From: Clostridia bacterium
GTDB lineage: Bacteria; Bacillota; Clostridia; Christensenellales; Borkfalkiaceae
DNA: 64,000 bases
Assembly: GCA_017507045.1 (NCBI GenBank)
Contig: JAFWBP010000007.1
Location: 1-64,000 of the forward strand
Direction of reading: 5' to 3'
Positions 35,478-42,825 of the stretch are shown here, in pieces. A model generated the notes under the pieces. The model searched no databases and was not told where the DNA came from. It saw only the letters and a list, made by a program, of their open reading frames with translations. Position 1 is the first letter of the stretch; each line of letters begins with the position of its first letter. The position numbers and the translations under genes are program-made.

Positions 35478-36037
35478 ACCCACCTCCTCGCGCGGAGCTT
35501 GAGCTCTTTACGCGCCGTTCCCGCCGCGGCAAGCGCTTCACGGTACTTCTTTTCAAAAGTCGAAGCTTCTGCAAACCGCCCGCACGCAAGCAAAAATTCT
35601 GCAGCAACTCCGAACGCCAAAAGGCGCGGCGAGATCTTTCCCGAAAAGGCGGAATCCTGCCCGAGCGCCTTCGTTTGAGGCGCAAACGAATATGTGATGG
35701 CCACCTCAGAGCGGTATCCGTGCAGCTCGATGCGCGCAGGGTACATCTCGAAGGCGATTCCGTGGCCGTCGGCATCGGTTACTTTCACGATATTAACGGG
35801 CGCCTCCGTAAAGCGCTCGTAAAGCACCGCGCCCGCCTCCGGAATAAATTTTTCCCGTTTTTTCAGCGGGAAATAATCGAGGGCGACTTCGCTTTCCACG
35901 AGGTTATAGCAGCGGACGAGTAGGAGGAGCTCCTCGCTTGTTTGTTCGGTGCTCCCCCCGTCCGCCTCTGCCGCAAGGTCGCCTCGACCGACGAGCGATG
36001 CCGCCAATGATACGACTTCTTTAACTGTGATCGGCAT
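35474..36037 (-). CDS. Phage connector-region protein (187 aa)
   Basis: A 187-residue protein beginning MPITVKEVVSLAASLVGRGDLAAE. The N-terminal half is helical (TSEELLLLVRCYNLVESEVALDYFPLK), followed by beta strands and a helical basic C-terminus. The pattern and position directly after the capsid gene resemble head-tail connector or tail-accessory factor proteins. AAAGGAGG lies upstream of the ATG at 36037. 19 nt separate it from the capsid gene and it overlaps the next gene by 4 nt. Confidence 0.6.
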   Translation of the reverse strand: MPITVKEVVSLAASLVGRGDLAAEADGGSTEQTSEELLLLVRCYNLVESEVALDYFPLKKREKFIPEAGAVLYERFTEAPVNIVKVTDADGHGIAFEMYPARIELHGYRSEVAITYSFAPQTKALGQDSAFSGKISPRLLAFGVAAEFLLACGRFAEASTFEKKYREALAAAGTARKELKLRARRWV

Positions 36038-36056
36038 ACCTTGCCTCCTTTGGCGG

Positions 36057-37220
36057 TTACGCTTCCGTAATTCCCGAGAGCATCGCCTGCCCTGCAGGGC
36101 GGTAGCAGAGGAGCTCCGCATACTTTACGAGTGTTGCGCTATACGTCGGTCTGCCGGCGATTTGCTTCAAGATCTTGCCATCCTCGCCCTCAAGCCACTG
36201 CCAATCGCAAAGCTGGTGGAGCGCGAAGTCATCGGTATTGAGAAGGTACATCGTTCCCTCGGGGCAGAAACGATCCGCAACGATGGGAATTCCGTTGTAG
36301 CTGAGTGCCGTGAAGCCGCCTTCCAGGGCTACCATGTCCGTGGTACGGTATGCAGCAAGCAGGTTGAAGATGGCGCGGCGCACACCCCAGGAGCAAACGA
36401 TGAAATTCACCTTGCTACCCGAACGCTCCTCCACGTGATCGATCGCCTTTTGAATGGTCGCTTCGGTGAGCGTGCCCACGGCAGTCTGCTTATAGGGCGC
36501 CATCCAGCTATTCCCTGCACGAGGAACGCCGTAAAGATCGCCATCTCCAAAAATGGCATCAAGGCCGGTAATTTCAAGCCCTTTGGAACGCTGTACATAG
36601 ATGGTGTAATTGGTGGGCGATGCAATCGGCGAGCCGGAAATGGCAATCTTTTTATTCGCCCTATCCACCTCGAGGATGGTGCGTCCCGAAACACCGCCCA
36701 CGCCCGCGGCGTTAAAAACGTCAATAACCATTCCCTCCGCAAGATTTCGCGTGGAATCAACGACGTAGAAAGGCGTTTCACCGCTATCGTCAACCGCGGT
36801 GATAGTAGCCAGTTTTCCCGTGCCATCGCCGAAGAGCATTCTTCCGAAGTTGAAGGAAGAGCTCTTTACGAGGCCATCCATCTCGTCGTTCAAGAGATTC
36901 ACGAAAGCGCCCTCTGCATGCTGGGAAGCGCGAATTGCCTTATCGGAAATTTCGATAACGCCGTAGAGATTTTTAAGGGGCGCCACAAATTGCGCATAGC
37001 TATTGCTGGAAGCAGAGGGAAGCGCACCCGTTTCAGAGCCGGCGCCGATGCCGCCGTTTACGCCAAAGCGCACGGCCTTTCTTACATCCTTGCCCCATAC
37101 GTCGGAAGTCGTCTTTTTGATCTGAGCAAGAAGGGGGTTCACCGATTTATCAAGCTGTTCGCTCACAGCACCAAGATAGTAAGATTTGAGTGCGCTATCA
37201 GCAGTTTCAGTAGTAATCAT
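36057..37220 (-). CDS. Phage major capsid protein
   Basis: A 387-residue capsid-type protein. It has an N-terminal helical arm (ADSALKSYYLGAVSEQLDKSVNPLLAQIKKTT), a long-loop region (RFGVNGGIGAGSETGALPSASSNSYAQFVAPLKNLYGVIEISDKAIRAS), NLLNDEMDGLVKSSSFNFGRMLFGDGTG, and a C-terminal ALSYNGIPIVADRFCPEGTMYLLNTDDFALHQL, the pattern typical of HK97-fold capsids annotated in Firmicute phages. The AAGGAG site and expected position after scaffold and portal genes support the call. No N-terminal prohead protease domain or separate protease gene is seen, so maturation by cleavage is unlikely. Confidence 0.9.
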   Translation of the reverse strand: MITTETADSALKSYYLGAVSEQLDKSVNPLLAQIKKTTSDVWGKDVRKAVRFGVNGGIGAGSETGALPSASSNSYAQFVAPLKNLYGVIEISDKAIRASQHAEGAFVNLLNDEMDGLVKSSSFNFGRMLFGDGTGKLATITAVDDSGETPFYVVDSTRNLAEGMVIDVFNAAGVGGVSGRTILEVDRANKKIAISGSPIASPTNYTIYVQRSKGLEITGLDAIFGDGDLYGVPRAGNSWMAPYKQTAVGTLTEATIQKAIDHVEERSGSKVNFIVCSWGVRRAIFNLLAAYRTTDMVALEGGFTALSYNGIPIVADRFCPEGTMYLLNTDDFALHQLCDWQWLEGEDGKILKQIAGRPTYSATLVKYAELLCYRPAGQAMLSGITEA

Positions 37221-37296
37221 AATAGTCTCCTTAATTATTGAATTGCAATCTATAATTGCTTAAAGGTTGAACGTGTTACGTTCATAAATTTTTTGG

Positions 37297-37707
37297 TTAT
37301 TTTTGCCTTTTGAAATACCCGAGCGCGAGGGCTCCGGCCTCCGCGATGGTGGCTGGCTTTTTAACGGGCGCAACAACGCCCATCCCCCCCGCGCCCATGA
37401 GGGGCACGCCCCTCAGCGACTGCAGGTAGTCACCGAAGAGCTTCAGGCGAAGCCCCTCATCCTCCGTGACCGCACGGAGAAGCTCCTCCTGCCCGTGCGG
37501 CGCGTGCGGCTCCTCCTTCGAGCTCGGCTCTTCAAAGGCGAGCTTCTCCTCGAGCGCCTTCAGTCGTTGACTGCGGCGGGTAAATTCGGATTCCAGCTCC
37601 CCGTACGCACGCACGAGGGCATCTACGCTCTTGAACTTGCCCGCGAGCATGCCTTCTTCGGGCATGGTACCCCCATCGGAGTTCACGTTTTTGTTTTCCT
37701 CTTCCAC
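37297..37707 (-). CDS. Putative phage scaffolding protein
   Basis: A 136-residue acidic, coiled-coil protein (KFKSVDALVRAYGELESEFTRRSQRLKALEEKLAFEE) between portal and capsid, the usual place and look of a scaffold. The KSVDALVRAYGELE motif recurs in scaffold-type proteins. It starts with GTG at 37707 with GGGAG 8 nt away, 3 nt after the portal stop. The conserved Ala/Gly-rich C-terminus ends FKRQK. Confidence 0.75.
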   Translation of the reverse strand: MEEENKNVNSDGGTMPEEGMLAGKFKSVDALVRAYGELESEFTRRSQRLKALEEKLAFEEPSSKEEPHAPHGQEELLRAVTEDEGLRLKLFGDYLQSLRGVPLMGAGGMGVVAPVKKPATIAEAGALALGYFKRQK

Positions 37708-37710
37708 GAA

Positions 37711-39555
37711 TTATTCTCCCTTGCGGCGATGGCTCTCGAGGTGGCGCACGATCCTCGCCTTCGTCGCTGCATTTTCTTCCCCACCCGAAAGCAGGGCGCG
37801 AAGGTGTTCGGCGCGATGCACGGCGTGATCGTCGTATTCATCTGCCTCCACTTCGCCTTGCGCCAACAGCACGTTCTCCCGCTCCGCTTTGCGCACGTGC
37901 AAATAGGAGATATCCCGTGCGTTTTCAAGCGAGCCGTAACCGAGCGCATCTAACACGCGCGATTTCACCTCGTCTGAAATGTTGCCCTCACTATCCTTCA
38001 ATAGCCCGAGGCTGAGGAGATTCAAAATATCCTCCTTCACTTGTTCGGGCGTGCGATCGTATCCCGTTTCAAACTCAACGTCATCTGCAGAAATATCGCT
38101 CGCATCAAAGTAGTAGAGCTCGGTTTCTCCGCTTATTCCCGTCATGCGGAGGAGGCGCCTCGTGTGCGCGAACTGCTTATAAAGGTGCAGAATCTGTTTG
38201 CCTGCTTCCTTTACGGCACGCTCAACGCTTTCCACCGTCATGTGCATACGGTTGGTATCCTGATCGAGGAGCAGTTGGAGTGCCACGGCGCTCGTGACGT
38301 GTGTAGGATTCGCAGAATTGCGTGAAATTTCGCTCATGCCCGAAACAAGGATGAACTCGTTGGCAATCCGCTCCTCCTCTTCGGCAAATTCCGCTGGCAG
38401 CTTTCCGCAATCGAGAAACGCCGGTACGGGCGAGCCCTGCCGATAGACGAGCACTTTTCCCGGGTACAACCCCTCATCGGCAAGCCCTTCCGCATCCACC
38501 GAGCCATCCTCCACCGCAATAACTCCCGCCGACATGCGATTCAAAAATTCGTGCTTGCGGTTTCGTACCGCGTTGTACGCGCGCTGTAGGGGAATCATGC
38601 GATCGACAACGGACATCCCGAAGAACGCCCCCGCCAGCTCCACGCAGGTCTGCCGAATAAAGGGCAGAACGCGCTCGCCGCGGTCGCCGTTTTTGTAAGG
38701 GAGGGGCCCCTCAAAAAGAAGCTTATCCCCCGCTACGATCTCCAACCGCCCATCGGGGAATTCCCCCGTGGGGCGGGTATACCGTTCAATTAAAATCTCT
38801 CGATCCTCAAGCGAAGGGCGGAAATCGCCGTCCATTGGGCGCTTCCAGCCGCTCGCCGAGGAGTAGGGCGCAAGCGGAAATTCCGTAACGGTGCGCCCCG
38901 CAAGCTCGATGCCGAACTTTTCTTTGACCTCTGCAACGGGAACTGCTTTGGCGTGTATGATGCTTGCCACCTCAGACATGCTCCCCGCCGTTAAGCTGCT
39001 CGGATAGATTTCAAAGGGTGAAAGCGCAACAACGTTAACATCCCCTTCTTTGAGCGGATGGCCGGTATCATCGGTGCCGATGATATTCCCATCCTCAAAA
39101 TTCCACACCACTTTATAAAAGGAAGTTCCGCACACCTCCGACCAAAGCGTGGCTTGGGAAACTACTTTATCGAGGTCCACTCGGCTCTTCACGGATTTTA
39201 AAATATTTGAGCAGATGCGAGCGATTTGCATATCCGCTTCGGTATCAGAAAATGCGCGCACCTCCAGGGTGGGGCGCACCTTGGCAAGGCGCGCAAGCCG
39301 CGTATCAATGGTGGGTGCAATATGGTTGAAGCAGCGCCGCGATTGCCAATAAAATTGCGCGCTCTCCTCCTCAAGCTCCCCCGTGGGCGATAGATCGCAA
39401 AACTGATTTCCACTCACGAAATTCATATTGAGCTCCCAGCCCCGTTCGAGATGGCGGCGCATCTCCCTGCGCGAAGCGAAATCTGCTTGAATTTCTGCCA
39501 CGAGCGCCTTTTTGCGCGCCGCCTCCTGCCTTTCTTTAAGTTCCTGTTCGTTCAT
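37711..39555 (-). CDS. Phage portal protein (P22-like)
   Basis: A 614-residue portal. Features of the P22/short-tailed type: GWELNMNFVSGNQF, SRRCFNHIAPTIDTRLARLAKVRPTLEVRAF, WSEVCGTSFYKVVWN, VVALSPFEIYPSS, and RAYNAVRNRKHEFLNRM, followed by a long C-terminal helical region. Portals form the dodecameric DNA-entry ring of the capsid. AAGGAG precedes the ATG at 39555; it overlaps the small upstream gene by 4 nt. The frame is intact over its full length, which argues against simple decay. Confidence 0.9.
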   Translation of the reverse strand: MNEQELKERQEAARKKALVAEIQADFASRREMRRHLERGWELNMNFVSGNQFCDLSPTGELEEESAQFYWQSRRCFNHIAPTIDTRLARLAKVRPTLEVRAFSDTEADMQIARICSNILKSVKSRVDLDKVVSQATLWSEVCGTSFYKVVWNFEDGNIIGTDDTGHPLKEGDVNVVALSPFEIYPSSLTAGSMSEVASIIHAKAVPVAEVKEKFGIELAGRTVTEFPLAPYSSASGWKRPMDGDFRPSLEDREILIERYTRPTGEFPDGRLEIVAGDKLLFEGPLPYKNGDRGERVLPFIRQTCVELAGAFFGMSVVDRMIPLQRAYNAVRNRKHEFLNRMSAGVIAVEDGSVDAEGLADEGLYPGKVLVYRQGSPVPAFLDCGKLPAEFAEEEERIANEFILVSGMSEISRNSANPTHVTSAVALQLLLDQDTNRMHMTVESVERAVKEAGKQILHLYKQFAHTRRLLRMTGISGETELYYFDASDISADDVEFETGYDRTPEQVKEDILNLLSLGLLKDSEGNISDEVKSRVLDALGYGSLENARDISYLHVRKAERENVLLAQGEVEADEYDDHAVHRAEHLRALLSGGEENAATKARIVRHLESHRRKGE

Positions 39556-39851
39556 AGTTTCTCCTTGATATTCATATTTTTTTTACCGTACTCAGATGAT
39601 AATCCCCCACTTGCAACAAGCTCTTTAATCAGCCGCCTTTTTTCCTCTTCAAGCTGCTCATCGGAGAGTGCGGAATAGTCTCGCTCATCAATTAAGAGCT
39701 TTGCCGCCTTCAGATCGGGAGGAATATCTTTCTTCGTCTCCTTGCGCTTTACAAGCCTTAGCTCGCCATCTTTGGCATCGTACTCCTCAGTGACCTCCTC
39801 TAGCGAATATCCGAGCGCCACCTTTAATATTGCTTCTTTGATTTTATCCAT
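39552..39851 (-). CDS. Small phage protein between terminase and portal
   Basis: A 99-residue charged protein MDKIKEAILKVALGYSLEEVTEEYDAKDGELRLVKRKETKKDIPPDLKAAKLLID. Proteins of this form recur in Firmicute phages next to the large terminase, sometimes labelled small terminase; the first ~30 residues could form a helix-turn-helix. DNA-binding is plausible but unproven. It overlaps portal by 4 nt. The AGGTTG upstream is a weak ribosome site. Confidence 0.65.
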   Translation of the reverse strand: MDKIKEAILKVALGYSLEEVTEEYDAKDGELRLVKRKETKKDIPPDLKAAKLLIDERDYSALSDEQLEEEKRRLIKELVASGGLSSEYGKKNMNIKEKL

Positions 39852-39901
39852 TCAACCTCCATATCCCTGATGTTCTCGCATAGCGAACGTTTAACCGATC
39901 C

Positions 39902-41323
39902 CTACCTCCTCCGTAATCTGCGAATCCTCCTTTCTTTATCCTTTTCAATCTCCGTTTTCACAAAGTCCGGGCGCTGAGAACGGGGCTTCGTCATCAAATA
40001 GTACCGAATGGCATCGAGTGCGTGATCATCTCGCTTTACGGGAATCTCGCCGCTTCCCCAAAAATAACCCTTGAATTCGCGAATGAGATTGGTGCAATTT
40101 GAAAAGATATAAAGATCGGGCAGATTGTTCTTGCGCGAAAGATAGCTCTTTACCTGCGCTATGCCGCCGAACAGCTCCTTGTTCACGCGCGGACTTGCAA
40201 GGATCCCCCTTTCGTAAAATAACTCGGTAACGCTCCGCATTCCGTTTAGTGTTCTCGCATCTGCCGCCGAATCAATGAGCGCAGAAATCCGCCCCCGTTC
40301 ATCACGCTTCCAGCCAAGCCGCTCAGAGATTCTGCGAATCGCTTCGGCGTGCTCATCCACCCCCATGCCCGCAACGTAGTGTTCAGAAACAACATAAACA
40401 TTGCCATCGAAGTCCACTGCGCACCAAAGTGCTGCAAGCGGATTTTTCAGCCCGGGATCAATGGTGATCGTATCCTGCCATTCGGGCGGAATATCGAAGG
40501 GCGGAATCACGTGTACACTCTCATCAAACTCGGGATAGACAAGCCCCTCTCGCGTACAAAACCTGCCGAACCGGCGCGATTGCAACGTCGTCTCATCCAT
40601 CGTGTTTTCGAGAAGCGTAATCTCTTTTTTGGAGAGATAGGGGTTATCCGCCCACTCCATAAATTCGTACCAAATCTGAGGATCGTTTTTGGGATTGAGA
40701 TAGATCTCTTCGTACACAAACGTTAAACCTTTGAGCGGCGTCATCGTTCCAAAGATATCCCCTTCCCGATCTACGACGCGCATTCGGCACTCCTCGTAAA
40801 TTTCCTTCGGCGGCTCTTCATCGAACCATACGAAATCGAGCGAGCTCCCTTGGAAACGCTCTCTGCCCTGATCTGCGCTTTTAAAGCCGATCACAGAAGT
40901 TCCTCCAAACACGTTTTTCACGTAGATCTGATCGATCACTCCGGACATGGGTGCATCCTTTCTGCCGCTCGTCATCACGATATCCGCGATCCAATCGGGG
41001 CGAAGGTAGCGCAGGATTTTCTTCTGCGCTACGTCCCTTTGTACCTGTGCGGTGGGCGATACTACCCAACCGAACACTTCACGCCTATTCTTGCGGTAAG
41101 GATGGTTTCCGCGCGCCATCCACACCGCCTCGGCAGCGCCGCATTCGGTTTTCCCCGAGCGATTGCCGCCGAATACCCAGCGGTTGCGCTTTTTACTTCT
41201 GTGGAAGGCAAGCTGTTTTTTGTGTTTCTTTTTACCCGTATTGTAGCGGGAGAGAAAATCCCGTTCGCTCCGCAGCCTCTGTTCCTGCTCGATAGCTTTT
41301 ATTTTTTGCAGTAATTCGTCCAT
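39902..41323 (-). CDS. Phage terminase large subunit
   Basis: A 473-residue DNA-packaging motor with ATPase motifs Walker A FGGNRSGKTE and Walker B FVWFDEEP, and the RNase-H-like nuclease acidic residues in TIDPGLKNP, IDSAADA and DDHALDAIRYYL. It cuts and pumps DNA into the prohead through the portal. The frame and all catalytic residues are intact. There is no Shine-Dalgarno at the ATG (41323), but a CATTTTA element ends 6 nt before it; see the promoter entry. Confidence 0.93.
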   Translation of the reverse strand: MDELLQKIKAIEQEQRLRSERDFLSRYNTGKKKHKKQLAFHRSKKRNRWVFGGNRSGKTECGAAEAVWMARGNHPYRKNRREVFGWVVSPTAQVQRDVAQKKILRYLRPDWIADIVMTSGRKDAPMSGVIDQIYVKNVFGGTSVIGFKSADQGRERFQGSSLDFVWFDEEPPKEIYEECRMRVVDREGDIFGTMTPLKGLTFVYEEIYLNPKNDPQIWYEFMEWADNPYLSKKEITLLENTMDETTLQSRRFGRFCTREGLVYPEFDESVHVIPPFDIPPEWQDTITIDPGLKNPLAALWCAVDFDGNVYVVSEHYVAGMGVDEHAEAIRRISERLGWKRDERGRISALIDSAADARTLNGMRSVTELFYERGILASPRVNKELFGGIAQVKSYLSRKNNLPDLYIFSNCTNLIREFKGYFWGSGEIPVKRDDHALDAIRYYLMTKPRSQRPDFVKTEIEKDKERRIRRLRRR

Positions 41324-41329
41324 ATCTGA

Positions 41330-41359
41330 TAAAATGCGTGCCCCCTCGCGCCATTTGCT
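41330..41359 (-). promoter_or_regulatory. Candidate sigma-F/G-like promoter of the terminase gene
   Basis: On the minus strand, AGCAAA (41359-41354; one mismatch to gHATR) is 17 bp from CATTTTA (41336-41330; full match to CATWHTA). The ATG follows 6 nt later, the same geometry as ligD and yunB. This is suggestive only. Confidence 0.35.
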
Positions 41360-41376
41360 TTGTTATAATGGCGCGT

Positions 41377-42072
41377 ATGAAACGATTCGCCTCCCTATTT
41401 GCCCTATTATTCCTTTCTCTGCTACTGCCCGCCGCGCCGCGCACAGCGGTTCGTGCGGAAACGTACAGCTACGCCGTTGCACCCGATACCAACGTGTGGT
41501 TTTATACAGCTGAATCGGAAAGCGCCAAGCTCTTCCTCTTGCCGGAAACGTATTACGTTCACGTTCTTCTGCGCGGCGAGCAGTATACGGCAGTGGAGTA
41601 TCTCGTAAACGATGCGCCCTACCAAAAGATCATGGGCTATTGCCGCACAGATGCGCTCCTATTCGTGGATTTCATCCCCGCGCGCCCCTATCTGAGAAAA
41701 ACGGTTACCGTCTCTTACACCCTTCCCGATGACGGCGGTGGCCTGGGCGAGGGCGCGTTCGGCAGCATAGAGCGCACCTTCGTCTATTACGGCAAACGCT
41801 ACGAAAACGGGCAACTCTACTTCTACGTGCTATCAGACGGGGTATTCGATTTCATTCCGGCAGAAGCTCCCGTTGATTTCGAACGGAACGATGATTGGCT
41901 CTATCTCCCCGATGATCCCGTTGGAAGCATTGGCGGCTCAGCCACGGAATCGGATACCGGCCTTCGCATCGCCATAATTTGCGCCGTTTCAGCGGCAGGG
42001 ATCGCCGTTGCCATCCTTGTCCTTCGCGGGCGGAAAACCTCCCCTGCGGATTCAGAACAATCGGATGCCTGA
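41377..42072 (+). CDS. Small surface protein: signal peptide plus C-terminal anchor
   Basis: Family not recognised. A 231-residue protein: signal peptide (MKRFASLFALLFLSLLLPAAPRTAVRAE), an extracytoplasmic beta-rich domain that may be SH3-like (VAPDTNVWFYTAESESAKLFLLPETYYVHVLL), and one C-terminal membrane helix (LRIAIICAVSAAGIAVAILVL) with a short charged tail. The large protein at 42826-45420 shares this architecture. The start has no ribosome site; an extended -10 (TGT-TATAAT at 41364-41369) ends 7 nt before the ATG, so a leaderless mRNA is likely. Its 3' end overlaps a convergent gene. Confidence 0.75.
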   Translation: MKRFASLFALLFLSLLLPAAPRTAVRAETYSYAVAPDTNVWFYTAESESAKLFLLPETYYVHVLLRGEQYTAVEYLVNDAPYQKIMGYCRTDALLFVDFIPARPYLRKTVTVSYTLPDDGGGLGEGAFGSIERTFVYYGKRYENGQLYFYVLSDGVFDFIPAEAPVDFERNDDWLYLPDDPVGSIGGSATESDTGLRIAIICAVSAAGIAVAILVLRGRKTSPADSEQSDA

Positions 42073-42542
42073 TGCAAGCGGTTCTTGCGCAGAGAGCCTC
42101 GCGTTGTGATCACAAGCGCACGGGCGATCTTTAAAAAGGGAGAAAAGCGCCCGAAGTACGCTCTGAAAAGCTTCTCCGTCCACCCTGCCGCAACGAATCC
42201 CACGCGTACCGTTTCTAGTATCTCTTTTTGGCGGCGATAGTATCTTCTCAACTTTGTATCGCAGTCATGGGCGGGTTCTTTCTTGCGAAAATAGCGAAAT
42301 TCAATGAGGGCACGGTCTTCATCGGGAAGCCCCTGAAGCACGCACGCAACGTCATCCTTCAGCTCTAACAGACGGTGGGAAAGGAGCAGCTCTTCAGCGA
42401 CTTCCGCCGCCGCATCGAAGGGCGCTTTGGGGTTTTTAAAGGAAAGCAGCGCTTTATTTTGAGCAGCCACCTCTGCCGCCTCTGCAAACGCCTCCAGCCA
42501 CGGGCTGGCGTATAAAATTACTTGTACCGTCTCATGATGCAT
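41901..42542 (-). CDS. LexA-boxed helical protein with a possible sigma-region-4-like segment
   Basis: Family not firmly recognised. A 213-residue ORF. The first ~145 residues look genuine: MHHETVQVILYASPWLEAF, LLLSHRLLELKDDVACVLQGLPDEDRALIEFRYFRKK, LRRYYRRQKEILETV. The middle part resembles sigma-70 region 4 or phage late activators such as ArpU/RinA. The last ~57 residues are read antisense through the 3' end of the plus-strand gene and look like read-through, so the original stop may have been lost. The ATG at 42542 has GAGG 6 nt upstream; the promoter carries a perfect SOS box. Confidence 0.6.
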   Translation of the reverse strand: MHHETVQVILYASPWLEAFAEAAEVAAQNKALLSFKNPKAPFDAAAEVAEELLLSHRLLELKDDVACVLQGLPDEDRALIEFRYFRKKEPAHDCDTKLRRYYRRQKEILETVRVGFVAAGWTEKLFRAYFGRFSPFLKIARALVITTRGSLRKNRLHQASDCSESAGEVFRPRRTRMATAIPAAETAQIMAMRRPVSDSVAEPPMLPTGSSGR

Positions 42543-42577
42543 AGCCACCTCTATTTTGCATTGACTTCAAAACAAAC

Positions 42578-42604
42578 CGAACTTTTGTTCGTATTTTTAT
42601 TATA
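42578..42604 (-). promoter_or_regulatory. LexA (SOS) box over an extended -10 promoter
   Basis: CGAAC-TTTT-GTTCG (42578-42591) is a perfect 14-bp Gram-positive LexA/DinR-type palindrome. It begins where transcription should start from TGT-TATAAT (TATAAT at 42604-42599, minus strand), so LexA binding would block the 41901-42542 gene. Confidence 0.75.
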
Positions 42605-42825
42605 ACACACATTTTCAGCACCGGAATGCAAATATGACAAAAATTTTTCAATTTTCAAAACTTTGATTGTTGAAGCCGTTTTTTTACATAATTCAAACGT
42701 TTGTTTGTTCTTTCATTATATCCACGCAATCTAGACAGGCGTATGCCCATATGCGGCATTTTTTTCGAAAAACTTTTTCAGGAAAATCGTTGTTTTTCTT
42801 TCGCGCGCGTGTTATAATGGATAAT

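Noticed and set aside
33700..41323. Complete prophage integrated at the tRNA cluster
   Set aside because: No integrase, no attachment repeat, no tail or lysis genes; spoVAC and DUF1858 lie between the cassette and the tRNAs.
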